DNA of 64,000 bases from Pedobacter psychrotolerans (GCF_004340665.1 NZ_SLWO01000004.1:1-64000), one strand, 5' to 3'; counted from the first letter of the stretch, positions 1 through 11,200 are shown. Notes: generated by a model not told the origin, from the letters alone. A program made the numbers and translations.

Positions 1-456
1 CAGACGCACAAGGCCAACCCTGGCGTAAGCATCCTTCATTTCATGGATTACCTGGTACTGGACTTTTTTCTAATGGGCACCTTCAGCTCGGACTCCGCAA
101 TATCGATCATCCTGCTATAGGCCTCAGCACGTAACTGCTCGTCTTCCAACTGGCGTTCGAGTGCTTTGATGCGAGCTTTCAGCTCCTCATGAGAGGTATC
201 AGATTGGACTGGCTTATTTGTTTTCAAGGGATGGGATCGAAGTACAAACTTAGCGAACATTTACCATACCTTTCATAATTGCGTTGCCAGTTTAAAATAG
301 AGCTCTTTCCCTTGATCCCATAACGGCGACGGGCAGCCTCCTTACTGATAGCGCCACAGCTCACCTCTTCGATGATTGTGCGCTTGAATTGTTCACTGAA
401 TTCTTGAATCTCTTTTTTCATAAGTCTACATTTTTATGTAAACCTATTTTAGGACA
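1..456 (-). mobile_element. IS3-family insertion sequence, 5' part, cut by window edge
   Basis: The minus strand reads from a probable terminus at about 456 (TGTCCTAAAATAGG, read inward) into an OrfA-type helix-turn-helix protein and then the start of OrfB. An A6G slippery run lies at 63-69 (minus strand). Slipping -1 there joins the OrfA tail (VPIRKK) to an OrfB-like start (VQYQVIHEMKDAYARVG), as in programmed frameshifting of IS3-family transposases. The rest of OrfB and the other terminus lie to the left of the window. The exact terminus is inferred from position and the TG start; no target duplication can be checked. Confidence 0.75.
48..421 (-). pseudogene. IS3-family OrfA, frameshifted
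   Basis: The N-terminal half (421 down to 224) starts MKKEIQEFSEQFKRTI and carries a helix-turn-helix (SKEAARRRYGIKGKSSILNW) typical of IS3 OrfA proteins. It stops just after FDPIP. The next frame, open from 260 to 48, continues LKTNKP and then a leucine-zipper-like tail (LKARIKALERQLEDEQLRAE) that normally belongs to the same protein. A one-base indel near 226-232 would restore a single OrfA of about 120 residues. It therefore looks like a broken orfA rather than a programmed site; the programmed slippage site is the separate A6G run downstream. A sequencing error would give the same picture. Confidence 0.65.
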
Positions 457-489
457 AGACAATATTTCAACCACCCCGCCCTTTGGGCA

Positions 490-506
490 CCCCTCCAAAG
501 GAGGGG
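490..506. repeat. CCCCTCC-AAA-GGAGGGG palindrome
   Basis: A perfect 7-bp inverted repeat with a 3-base loop, preceded by a C-rich CACCCC stretch. The same design recurs at 21050-21066 and 63032-63050, each time in a gene-free gap and followed by AA. Read as a dispersed REP-like element. Confidence 0.6.
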
Positions 507-958
507 AATGGCGACCGTCTAGCCAATTCATTTTGTTCAGCGAACACTCGCTGTAGAATTTACTCCAGATACTAATCTTGCTAAAAGATTTATTGATCAT
601 CCTCTTCTCTCCTCTGGTTTCGGCCTTTTTAAATGTTTACGAAAACATTAAGAATAAAAAGAAATAAATGATAAGTGTATTTTATACAATATGCCTCAAA
701 TAAAACAAATTTAAATATACATATTATAATAATTAATTATACATATGAAACTAAATGAAAATATTAATAAATAATAATAATCATACAAATTAAATTGCTT
801 TTTATATTCAAATTAAGAAGCATATCACAAAACCCAACTATTACTAAAAATTCGATTGATGCGATTAAATGTGCCTAAAAACTTTAAATTAATATGTTTT
901 TAACACTTTTTTAATCAAAAAATAACAGAAGTCGTCAATATTTTTCGTGTTTTCAAAT

Positions 959-966
959 TATGTTTG
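959..966 (+). promoter_or_regulatory. Possible -7 element TATGTTTG
   Basis: It matches the Bacteroidota -7 consensus TAnnTTTG exactly, inside the AT-rich leader and about 280 bases before the first PKS start. No clear TTG -33 box lies at the right distance, so it is a weak candidate for the operon promoter. Confidence 0.3.
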
Positions 967-1248
967 TATAATAATTTATATTAAATAGTATTAAAAAGTT
1001 TGTATTATGTATTTTTATATTTAATTTTATATCACTACTCATTACTATATTCATTTTATTCATTTCATATTTCAGTGCAAAAAATTCAATTTTTGATTTA
1101 TATATTAGACTTATTAATAATACACACAAATAGTATCGGAAAATTGCTGCCAAATGGCATAATCATAAACTAATAATCAATCCTTTATTCCTTAGGTATC
1201 TGGAAAAAAGCCAGGGCTTAAGATGATAAAGCTAAATGATCTCAAATC

Positions 1249-4200
1249 ATGAACAGACACCTTCTTATTGGGTTAACTCCCTTCGAAATCCCAGATGCCA
1301 GGCTAGTATCCAGTTTAGCAAAAACCTCTTGTTTCCCTGTTCTTAGCTTTGGGCATGACAAAGCCAAGGCTGAGCAGGCCTTAAAAAGTTTGAAAGAACA
1401 AACCATTATGGATTATGGCGTTTGCTATAATACCAATGAGTGGCAGGATATTGAATTGCCAGCCGAGGTAAGTCTGATTATTGCGCCTTTTGGCTTTGAG
1501 TTTAAAAAACAGCCTCAGGCTAAAGTCATCTACCAGATTTTTGATCTTGAATCTGCCCGGAAAGCCAAGGCTGCAGGTGCATATGGCATCATCATTAAAG
1601 GAAACGAAGGTGCAGGAAAAGTGGCTGCTGAATCTTCTTTTGTGCTCTTTCAGCGGGTAGTTAAAGAAGCTTTAGACCTTCCAATCTGGGTTCAGGGCGG
1701 CGTTGGCCTTCATACGGCAGCATCATTAATTGCGCAAGGTGCATCAGGTGTAATTTTAGACAGTCAGCTGACGCTCTTTGCAGAATGTGCTGCTCCGGCA
1801 GAATTAAAGTCTGTATGTGGTAAACTCAGTGGAACAGAAACTAAAATCATTGATCAACATAGGGTATTGGTTCGTCCTAATTCTCCAACACTGTTTGAAG
1901 ATGATCAAAACTATTCAAAACTTAAAACATACTTTGGTGGCTATGATCTTAATACGAATTACCTGCCAATGGGCCAGGACATTAGTTTATCAATAGATCT
2001 GTTTGAAAAATATAAGAAGTTAGATAAACTTATATTTGGTTTGAAAGCTTCCATTTTCGGGCACTTAAAACAAGCAAAATCTTTAAATACCATCAGCGCA
2101 AATAATGCATTGGCTGAAGATTTAAACATCAAATATCCCATTGCGCAAGGCCCTATGACACGGGTAAGTGATGTACCACTTTTTGCCGATGCCGTTTCAA
2201 CAGCCGGGGCTTTATCATTTGTGGCGTTATCTCTTTTAAAAGGTAGTGCGGCAAAAAACCTGATCGATCAAACCAAAGCATTGGCTGGTACAAAAACCTG
2301 GGGCGTGGGTATACTGGGTTTTGCTCCTCAAGAGCTTCGCGATGAACAACAGGAATACATTTTAGCTGCAAAGCCACCTGTATTATTGATTGCTGGGGGA
2401 AGACCTTCACAAGCTAAACCCTTTGAAAAGGCTGGCATTAAAACGTTTTTACACGTACCATCTGCTGCCTTACTGGACATGTATCTGAAAGAAGGGGCGA
2501 AAAGGTTTGTATTTGAAGGCCGTGAATGTGGTGGCCACGTTGGACCTTTATCCAGCATGGTTTTGTGGGAAAAACAGATAGAACGCCTTTTAAAAGTAGA
2601 CAAACCTGAAGAGATCAGTATCTTCTTTGCCGGTGGTATTCATGATGCTTTTTCAGCGGCCTTTATTTCTATAATGGCTGCCCCCCTCGCCGCAAAAGGA
2701 ATGAAAATTGGCGTGCTGATGGGTACGGCTTATTTATATACAAAAGAAGCGGTGAGCACGGGTGCTATTCTGAATAAGTTTCAACAGGAAGCCATGCAGG
2801 CGCAAGAAACAATATTACTGGAAACAGCTCCCGGTCATGAAACCAGGTGTTTAAATTCTTCTTTTGCCAACCATTTTAACCAGGAGAAATCCAAATTGCA
2901 GGCACAGGGTATCGACAAAAAACTGATCTGGGAAAAATTAGAAAGTCTGAATGTGGGCAGATTGAGAATTGCCGCGAAAGGAATTGAAAGACAGGGTGAT
3001 CAGCTAGTTGAAATTAACGAAAAAGAGCAGACTGAACTGGGTATGTATATGATTGGCCAGATTGCGCCTATGCACCAGGAAGTTGTTTCTTTGGTTGATT
3101 TGCATGAGGCTGTAGCGACTGGAAATTATGAATATATTGATCAGGCCATCTTATCTGCACCACCAAAAAGTGAGGCAAAATCTTTAGATGTAGCCATTGT
3201 GGGCATGGCCTGTATTTTTCCTGGTGCTAAAAATCTGGACGAATACTGGAGAAATATTATCCTGGGAAAAGATTCTGTAACTGAAGTACCAGATGAAAGA
3301 TGGAATAAAGCGGTTTATTATGATCCGGAATCTACTGCTGGCGACATGTCGCACTCTAAATGGGGTGGCTTCATTCCAAGAATAGACTTTGATCCGCTTG
3401 AATTTGGTATTCCACCACAATCTCTTGCTGCTATTGAGCCTACCCAACTCCTCACTTTGATGGTAGCTAAACAGGCCATGCAACATGCTGGTTACGGTGA
3501 TGAAGGTGTTGATAAAGAAAACGTATCCGTGATTATTGGTGCTGAAGGCGGAAATGATTTGGCCAATAGTTATAGTTTCAGGTGTTTTTATAAACAGGTA
3601 TTTGGTGAAATGCCAGCGGAAGTTGATGCTGCATTGCCTAAGATGACTGAAGATTCTTTTCCTGGGATTCTGGCGAATGTAATATCTGGCAGAATCACCA
3701 ACAGATTGAATTTAGGCGGTAGGAATTTCACGGTTGACGCTGCTTGCGCATCTTCTCTTGCGGCCATTGACCTGGCTTGCCAGGAACTTTTCCTCGAAAA
3801 ATCTGATATGGTGTTGGCTGGCGGTGCCGATCTTCATAATGGTATTAACGATTACCTGATGTTCTCCAGCACACATGCCCTATCCAAAAAAGGAAGGTGC
3901 GCAACCTTTGATGCGGAAGCAGATGGAATAGCCCTGGGCGAAGGAATTGCGATGGTGGTTTTGAAAAGACACGAAGATGCCTTAAGAGATGGTGACACGA
4001 TTTATTCAGTGATTAAAGGCGTGGGTGGATCCAGCGATGGAAAGAGCCTTGGCTTAACTGCCCCTCGTAAAAACGGACAAATCAATGCTTTAGAAAGGGC
4101 TTACAGTCAGGCGGGGATCATGCCATCCAGCGTAGGCTTAATTGAGGCGCATGGAACAGGTACCGTTGTGGGTGATAAAACAGAAATCAGCGCTTTAACA

Positions 4201-7200
4201 GATATGCTGAATGAAACCGGCGCAACTGTGGGACAAACTTACCTAGGGTCGGTTAAGACGCAGATCGGACATACAAAATGTGCTGCTGGTATTGCGGGTT
4301 TAATTAAGGCTTCACTTGCCGTTTACCACGGAATTAAACCTCCTACTATAAATTTAAAAACGCCAAACAGTTTCTATAATGCTAAAACAAGTCCTTTCGC
4401 CTTCCATACTGAGGCTGGCTTATGGATGGAAGAAAAACGTTATGCTGGCGTGAGTGCCTTTGGTTTTGGTGGAACGAATTTTCATGCTGTGCTAGAAAGC
4501 GGTAAAAATATCGAGAACCAATATCCAGTTCTTAAATCATGGCCATCGGAATTGTTTGTATTTAGAGGCGATACTTATGAGGAAGCTAAAATAACACTCA
4601 CTGATGTTAAAAATCTTTTGGAAGTTAATGGTCAGATTGCACTGAAGGATATTGCCTTCAGTTTGGCTACAGGTACACAAAAGCCAATACAGATGAGTAT
4701 TGTAGCCAACAATGCTGAAGATTTAGTCATGAAAATTGACTTGGTTTTATCTGGCATTCAAAGTAAAGACACTTATAAAACCAATATAAAAGAAGGTAAA
4801 GTGGCCTTTCTTTTTCCTGGCCAGGGCAGCCAACGGATTAACATGGCAAGAGATCTTTTTGTGGTTTTTCCAGAGATGAGAAAATTATTAAAGGGCTATC
4901 CGGCTTATGAAAAAATACTTTTCCCTCATGCGGTATTTAATGCAGAATCGGCTACACTACAGAAAGAAAGCATTAAAGATACGCGGATGGCGCAGCCATT
5001 GCTCGGCATAGTCGATCTGGCTATTGCAAAATTGCTTCAATCTTTAGGTATTCAGCCAGATATGGTTGCGGGCCATAGTTATGGTGAATTACCAGCACTT
5101 TGTTTCGCAGGTGCTTTTGAAGATGATCAACTGGTTAAATTGAGTGCACAAAGGGCACAATCAATTTTAGATGCCGTTACAGATGGAGATCCTGGAAGTA
5201 TGCTGGCCGTTAGCGCAAAACGTGAAGACCTGAGTGATTTATTATCAGGTATAGAAAATGTTTACCCTGTAAACTTTAATGCACCAACACAGTGTGTTAT
5301 AGCAGGTTCAACAACAGGCATTCAAAATTTAGCCGCTAAATTGAAAGAAGCAAAAGTTTCTTTCCGACAGTTGGAAGTGGCTTGTGCTTTTCACAGCCCA
5401 ATCGTAGCCAGGTCTAAAGACCTTTACCAAGAGGTATTGTCAAAAGTTCCATTCCAGAATATAGAAATTCCAGTCTGGTCCAACACAACTGCAAAAACAT
5501 ATCCTACAACTGCTTCAGCGATTAAGGAGCGCTTAACAGCACATTTGGTTCAGCCCGTACTTTTTGTTGATCAGCTGAATAACATGTACGATGCTGGTGC
5601 AAGAATTTTTATCGAAGTAGGTCCCGGCAAGGTATTAAGCGGGCTGACTAAATCTTGTATTGGTAAAGATGAAACTATTTTTCATACCGAAGATCAGGGC
5701 CAAAACAAGTTGAGTAACCTTCTTGGAACTTTAGCCAGCTATATTTCAACTGGAAGAACCATCAATCTTGAAAAATTATTCGAGGGAAGGTCTGCACAGT
5801 TTATTCAAATCGACCAGCCAACACTTTACAAAAAAAGTCCGGCCATCTGGTATGTAAATGGTCAACATGCCATACCATCAACGGGCAAACTTCCAGAAAA
5901 CGGAGCCGCTCCAATCACCAAACCGATTATTCTTATGAAAGAAACACCAGGTCAGTATAGTAGCCAACAGGTTCAGTCATCCGCAAAAGATATGATGATG
6001 CAAGAATACTTGAATAGCATGAAAACGCTTATTCAGGCACAACGAGATGTGATGCTGTCTTTTTTAGGGCAGAATCCATCCGTTCAAATGCCAGCTTATC
6101 ATCAAGCGCCACAAGCTGCTTACCAAACACCGCAACCCATTAAAATTGAAAATCAATTGATCGGGCAGGTAGAAATTTCACCAGTGATGGAAGTAAAATC
6201 TGCAGTATTGGTACAAAAGGACATTAAACAGGTTTTATTACAGATTGTAAGTGACAAAACGGGATATCCGCAAGAAATGCTGGGAATGGAAATGGATCTG
6301 GAAGCAGATTTAAGCATCGATTCCATCAAACGGGTTGAAATTATTGGTGCCTTACGTACTGAATTGGGCGGTTTTTCTGAGCTTAATCTTCCAGAGGATA
6401 AAATCATGGAACAACTGGCAGGCTTAAAAACACTGAGCAGCTTAGTCAGCTGGATTACAGAAAACACCCAGCAGCAGGCTCCAGAAATTCAGGTGGTGAT
6501 TTCAACGAAAATCGCAGAGCCTCAAAAGTTGTCCATCGATCAGTTAAAATCAGCTATTCTGGATGTGGTGAGTGAAAAAACAGGTTATCCTAAAGAAATG
6601 CTGGGAATGGATTTAGACCTGGAGGCAGATTTAAGTATAGATTCTATTAAACGCATGGAAATTATCGCCTCGCTTAAAGAAAAAGTAGGTTTTGGTTCAC
6701 AAAATGATCAGACAGATGATTTAATGGAAAAATTAGCCGCCATTAAAACCTTAAATAGTCTGGTTAACTGGATTGCGGATATAGAAACTGAAACTACCGA
6801 AATACTGATCGAAGCGAAAAAAATTATTGAGGATAGTATTGATGACCTCACGGTTAAAGAAAAACTTTCGCGATTGCGTTTTGAGCTTACACCTGCTGCA
6901 CTAACCATAACAGAGGCGGCCATTTTAAAGGGGCAACGGTTTGCACTGACTAATGATGGCGGCGGACAGGCGCTTAAAATTAAAGCGATGTTGGAAAAAC
7001 ACGGGGCCATTGCTGATATCGTGAATATTGATGATTCATTGGAAAGCTATCAGGGCCTGATTATCCTGAATATGTTCGATGCGCAGAAAAAGGCAAGTAT
7101 TCTGGATCACTTTTCTACCATCAAAAAACTAAATTTCGATACCGTAAAATGGGTTTATCTGATTGCTGATACAAAAAGGTATTTCAATGCAGAATCAGAC

Positions 7201-8283
7201 ATATCATTCTTAAGAAATTATCAAGGCTATTCGGGTTTCTTTAAAAGCCTGGATCGCGAATACGAGCACACCAAATGCCGTTTTATCAGCCTGGAAACTA
7301 AAATGTCGGCAGATGAAATTGCCAATGTTACTTTAAATGAAATTTTAAATCCGGATAAACCATCTGAAGTGATTTATAACGATCATAAAAGACACATCAT
7401 GGAACTTGTACCTACGCAACTCAGTATGGAAACTGATGAGGCTCATATTCAATTGGATAAGGATGCCGTGGTGATGGTTTTAGGTGGTGCACAAGGCATT
7501 ACCGCAGAGCTGATGATTCATTTCGCAAAAGATTATCCATGCCATTACATTTTGGTTGGAAGGTCGGCTAATCCGCAGTTAAGCCTTCAGGAAGCGACTG
7601 CAAAATTAGAAACGAAAGATGAAATCAGAAACTATATTATTCAACAGGCACAGTTATCTAAACCTGCCGAAATTGAAAAGGAAACCAATCGGATTTATAA
7701 AAACAATCAGATTCTCCGTTGCATTTCCACACTTGAAGAAGGTGGCTCAACCGTGGTTTACGAATCGTTGGATCTTCGGGATGAAGATGGCCTGAACAGA
7801 TTAATCAAACAGGTATACCAGGAATATGGCAGAATTGATGGCGTGGTACATGGAGCAGGTTTATTGGAAGATAAATTGTTCAGCAGTAAAACTTCAGAAT
7901 CTTTTGAACGGGTTTTCGACACTAAGGTAACACCGCTTCGGGTACTTGCCGAGCAGTTGAGACCTGAAACCCAATTTGTTATTCTTTTCTCCAGCATTGC
8001 GTCTGTTTATGGAAACCGCGGACAAACAGATTATGCCGCTGCAAACAGCGTAATGGATAAATATGCCTGGGCTTTAAAACAAAAAATTAAAGGAAAGGTA
8101 ATGGCCATTAACTGGGGTCCATGGAAAGGTGCCGGAATGGTTTCTCCAACCCTGGAAAAAGAATATCAACGCCGTGGTATTGCCATGATTCCTTTACAGG
8201 ATGGAATGGAAACATTCTTAAACGAACTGAAATATGGGAAAGAGAGTCAGGTTTTAATTATGGCTGGCAATACCTGGACTTAA
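1249..8283 (+). CDS. PUFA-synthase-like type I polyketide synthase, ER-KS-AT-ACP-ACP-KR
   Basis: A 2344-residue multidomain synthase. Order seen: a partial TIM-barrel related to nitronate monooxygenase/PfaD-type enoyl reductases (about 20-215), a fuller second barrel (about 275-600, GRECGGHVG around H430), ketosynthase (about 645-1085; Cys833 in DAACASS, His968 in EAHGTGT, His1008 in IGHTK), acyltransferase (about 1180-1470; Ser1277 in GHSYG, His1382), two tandem ACPs (Ser1692 and Ser1799, both in LSIDSIKR) and a ketoreductase (about 1880-2330; GGAQGI at 2079-2084, Ser2252, Tyr2262). The IDSIKR ACPs and KS type are those of PUFA/heterocyst-glycolipid-like iterative synthases. It should extend and reduce a chain in the cytoplasm, with dehydration supplied by the next gene. 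All KS, AT, ACP and KR catalytic residues are present. First gene of the operon; 15 bases precede the next start. The product is not predictable from sequence. Confidence 0.9.
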   Translation: MNRHLLIGLTPFEIPDARLVSSLAKTSCFPVLSFGHDKAKAEQALKSLKEQTIMDYGVCYNTNEWQDIELPAEVSLIIAPFGFEFKKQPQAKVIYQIFDLESARKAKAAGAYGIIIKGNEGAGKVAAESSFVLFQRVVKEALDLPIWVQGGVGLHTAASLIAQGASGVILDSQLTLFAECAAPAELKSVCGKLSGTETKIIDQHRVLVRPNSPTLFEDDQNYSKLKTYFGGYDLNTNYLPMGQDISLSIDLFEKYKKLDKLIFGLKASIFGHLKQAKSLNTISANNALAEDLNIKYPIAQGPMTRVSDVPLFADAVSTAGALSFVALSLLKGSAAKNLIDQTKALAGTKTWGVGILGFAPQELRDEQQEYILAAKPPVLLIAGGRPSQAKPFEKAGIKTFLHVPSAALLDMYLKEGAKRFVFEGRECGGHVGPLSSMVLWEKQIERLLKVDKPEEISIFFAGGIHDAFSAAFISIMAAPLAAKGMKIGVLMGTAYLYTKEAVSTGAILNKFQQEAMQAQETILLETAPGHETRCLNSSFANHFNQEKSKLQAQGIDKKLIWEKLESLNVGRLRIAAKGIERQGDQLVEINEKEQTELGMYMIGQIAPMHQEVVSLVDLHEAVATGNYEYIDQAILSAPPKSEAKSLDVAIVGMACIFPGAKNLDEYWRNIILGKDSVTEVPDERWNKAVYYDPESTAGDMSHSKWGGFIPRIDFDPLEFGIPPQSLAAIEPTQLLTLMVAKQAMQHAGYGDEGVDKENVSVIIGAEGGNDLANSYSFRCFYKQVFGEMPAEVDAALPKMTEDSFPGILANVISGRITNRLNLGGRNFTVDAACASSLAAIDLACQELFLEKSDMVLAGGADLHNGINDYLMFSSTHALSKKGRCATFDAEADGIALGEGIAMVVLKRHEDALRDGDTIYSVIKGVGGSSDGKSLGLTAPRKNGQINALERAYSQAGIMPSSVGLIEAHGTGTVVGDKTEISALTDMLNETGATVGQTYLGSVKTQIGHTKCAAGIAGLIKASLAVYHGIKPPTINLKTPNSFYNAKTSPFAFHTEAGLWMEEKRYAGVSAFGFGGTNFHAVLESGKNIENQYPVLKSWPSELFVFRGDTYEEAKITLTDVKNLLEVNGQIALKDIAFSLATGTQKPIQMSIVANNAEDLVMKIDLVLSGIQSKDTYKTNIKEGKVAFLFPGQGSQRINMARDLFVVFPEMRKLLKGYPAYEKILFPHAVFNAESATLQKESIKDTRMAQPLLGIVDLAIAKLLQSLGIQPDMVAGHSYGELPALCFAGAFEDDQLVKLSAQRAQSILDAVTDGDPGSMLAVSAKREDLSDLLSGIENVYPVNFNAPTQCVIAGSTTGIQNLAAKLKEAKVSFRQLEVACAFHSPIVARSKDLYQEVLSKVPFQNIEIPVWSNTTAKTYPTTASAIKERLTAHLVQPVLFVDQLNNMYDAGARIFIEVGPGKVLSGLTKSCIGKDETIFHTEDQGQNKLSNLLGTLASYISTGRTINLEKLFEGRSAQFIQIDQPTLYKKSPAIWYVNGQHAIPSTGKLPENGAAPITKPIILMKETPGQYSSQQVQSSAKDMMMQEYLNSMKTLIQAQRDVMLSFLGQNPSVQMPAYHQAPQAAYQTPQPIKIENQLIGQVEISPVMEVKSAVLVQKDIKQVLLQIVSDKTGYPQEMLGMEMDLEADLSIDSIKRVEIIGALRTELGGFSELNLPEDKIMEQLAGLKTLSSLVSWITENTQQQAPEIQVVISTKIAEPQKLSIDQLKSAILDVVSEKTGYPKEMLGMDLDLEADLSIDSIKRMEIIASLKEKVGFGSQNDQTDDLMEKLAAIKTLNSLVNWIADIETETTEILIEAKKIIEDSIDDLTVKEKLSRLRFELTPAALTITEAAILKGQRFALTNDGGGQALKIKAMLEKHGAIADIVNIDDSLESYQGLIILNMFDAQKKASILDHFSTIKKLNFDTVKWVYLIADTKRYFNAESDISFLRNYQGYSGFFKSLDREYEHTKCRFISLETKMSADEIANVTLNEILNPDKPSEVIYNDHKRHIMELVPTQLSMETDEAHIQLDKDAVVMVLGGAQGITAELMIHFAKDYPCHYILVGRSANPQLSLQEATAKLETKDEIRNYIIQQAQLSKPAEIEKETNRIYKNNQILRCISTLEEGGSTVVYESLDLRDEDGLNRLIKQVYQEYGRIDGVVHGAGLLEDKLFSSKTSESFERVFDTKVTPLRVLAEQLRPETQFVILFSSIASVYGNRGQTDYAAANSVMDKYAWALKQKIKGKVMAINWGPWKGAGMVSPTLEKEYQRRGIAMIPLQDGMETFLNELKYGKESQVLIMAGNTWT

Positions 8284-8298
8284 ATTTAAAGTACAACC

Positions 8299-11200
8299 AT
8301 GATGAAAAAAAGCGATGTGGCAATTATTGGAATGTCTTGTACGTTTCCCGGGGCTAAAAACGTGCAAACGTTTTGGGAAAACATCCTGAATGGCATTGAT
8401 TCGACTCAAACCGTTCCTGCCGATCGCATTGATCCGGTACATTTTGATCAATCGGCGACTGGCGTAGATCGTTTTTATTGTAACAAAGGCGGTTTTATTC
8501 CTGAATATAGCTTTGATCCTCAGCGATTTGGAATCCTACCCTTAGCCGTTGAGGGTACAGAACCAGATCATTTAATTACACTTGATCTGGTGCATACCGC
8601 CATGGAAGACGCTGGTATTTTTGAAAAAAAATATAGCCTGGATAAAACCGGAATCATCATCGGCAAAGGCAATTACACGGGCCCGGGGGCAACCAGAGCC
8701 ATTGAAATTGTAAGAACAGGAGAACAGATTTCGAGTGTACTCAAAGACCTTCTTCCACATTTATCTGATACAGACCTGGAAAAAGTGAAACATGAATTTC
8801 AGTTTAAAAAGGGACGTTTCAGTGCTGATACTGCCATGGGATTAATCCCTAACCTGGTTGCTTCACTGGTGGCCAACCGTTTTAATTTAGGTGGCCTGGC
8901 CTTTACATTGGATGCGGCTTGTGCCAGTTCACTTTTAGCGGTTGACCATGCCGTGCAGGAACTGAACAGCGGACGTTGCAACATGGTGATTGCCGGTGGT
9001 GTTCATTTGGGTCAGAATGCTGCCTTCTGGAGCATCTTCTCACAATTAGGTGCTTTATCCAAACAAGAAAAAATTAAGCCATTTGATCAGCATGCCGATG
9101 GGTTGATTATTGGTGAAGGCTGCGGCTTTGTGGTGCTTAAGAAACTGGATGATGCCCTTCAGGATCAGGATAAAATCTATGCTGTAATTAAAGGAATTGG
9201 CGTAAGTAGCGATGGAAGCGGAACAAGTGTGATGAGCCCATCGGTTAAAGGTCAGCTTAAAGCCGTTGCACAAGCCTGGGAAAATTCGACACTTGATCCT
9301 CAAAATATCGGGTATCTGGAAGCGCACGGAACGGGTACGCCACTAGGCGATAAAACAGAAATTGAAACCTTAAAACAGTTTTTTGGTGAAAATGAAGCTT
9401 TACCAAAGGCTGGAATTGGTTCGGTAAAATCGAACATTGGCCATGCCATGCCTGCAGCCGGAATAGCCGGATTAATTAAAACCTCTTTAGCTTTATATCA
9501 CGGCGTTATCCCTCCTACTTTACATTGTGACGAACCTTTGGCTCAACTTCAAGAAACCAGGTTCTCAGCCGTTCAAAAAACAATTAACTGGGCTAATTCG
9601 GGTTTGCCAAAGCTGGCTGCAGTAAATGCATTCGGTTTCGGAGGCATTAATGCACATGTGGTTTTAGCGGGTTTTGATCAACCCAAAAAAGACGAAGTGA
9701 TTGTAATGGCCCGCCAAACGCAACAAGAATTAATTGATGCGCTTGAGGCTAAAGATTATAGCCCGGGAACTGGGAATTTCCGCATCGCCATCTTTAATCC
9801 AACGACGGATAGAATAAATAAGGCGATTAAAATTGTAGCCAAGAACATGCCTTGGAAAAACAAACAGGATATTTGGTACAGCAGAAACCCTTTGCTTGAA
9901 AAAGGTGGCAAAATTGCCTTTGTTTTTCCAGGCCTGGATGGTTTATCAGGAGGAGAAGTAGATAGTGTGACTCAATATTTCAACATCCAAACTGACGAGC
10001 AGGAAACGAAAGAAGGACTGCTGAGTGATGCGCTTCAAACCTTAAACAAAAGCAGTGTTTTAGACCAGGCGCTAAAAAGTTTAGGCATCAAATCAGATAT
10101 GAATGCGGGTCACAGTTTAGGCGAATGGCTTGCGGCAAGATCCTCAGAGCTGGCAGAAGAAAGTTCTGTGATGAATTTACTGAAAGTGCTAACGCCGGAA
10201 ACATTCGAATTAAAAGATTCACGCTTTATTGCCATAGGTTGTGGTGTAGAAACTTTGGAACCCGTGATCGAAAGTATTTCAGACTTATACATTTCAAATG
10301 ATAACTGCCCGCAACAGGCTATTCTTTGTGGCAGCAAAAATGCATTGGAAGAACTGGTTCCAATTTTAAAGGCAAAGCAGATTTTTCATCAGATTTTACC
10401 TTTCCAATCAGGATTTCACTCCCCTTTTGTTGCCGATAAATTAGAAGTCATTCTTGCTGGCATGAAAGATATGACGTTCAGAAAAACCACTACTCCATTG
10501 TGGTCGGCCACTACTTTAGAAATTTACCCCGAAGGTTTTGATGCCATCAGGCAATTAAGTGCTGAGCATTTAATTAAGCCGGTGCGTTTCCGGGAGCTGA
10601 CCGACAAACTTTATCAGGAAGGTGCGAGAGTATTTATTCAGGTTGGTTCGGGTGGATTAACAGGTTTTATTGATGATACTTTAAAAGGAAAAGAAATCAG
10701 CACGATTAGTGCAAATGTTCCGATCCGTTCAGGCATTACCCAGTTACAAAGAGTGGTAGCTGCCTTGTTTGTTGAGGGAAGAGAAATTGGACTGGATTTT
10801 CTTGGTCAGACAAAATCCAGTTCGGTTAAACCAAATAAAGGGATTAAGCTTGTACTGGGTTCACCCATTATCCATCATCTTCAAACTTTAAAAAACCTTG
10901 CTATTCAAAATCAGCCGAAGGCAAAACCTGTATTTGCCGATTCGCTGCATCCTGTTTTAAATGCATTTAATGAGAATGTTTTAGAGATGATCAGCATGCA
11001 GGAGGAAATGATCGGGCATTTTGAAAAAGCAAACTTCAACGATCAAAGCCAGCCAAGTTTTGAATACCAGCATCCTGTAAAAACCATTCGTAAACCTTTC
11101 AGTCAAAAGCTGGATGTCAGTTTAGATCATCAACCCTATTTAATTGATCACTCCCTTTTAAGACAGCCTAAGGGATGGCCCACTGTAGAAGACATGGATC

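Larger units (their letters stand above)
457..1248. other. AT-rich intergenic leader upstream of the PKS operon
   Basis: About 790 bases with no credible gene. From about 640 to 1180 the sequence is strikingly AT-rich, with long A/T runs, clearly poorer in GC than the genes on its right. It holds one CCCCTC palindrome (490-506) and one good -7-like element (959-966). The short open frames here overlap the palindrome or are low-complexity, so they are not called. Confidence 0.6.

Noticed and set aside
418..600. Minus-strand frame of 60 residues beside the IS element
   Set aside because: It runs through the CCCCTCC palindrome and the IS terminus and has no recognisable protein pattern.
3184..3486. 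Long antisense frames inside the PKS genes and others like them
   Set aside because: They lie opposite strongly coding sequence with clear domain motifs and have no own start signals or family features.
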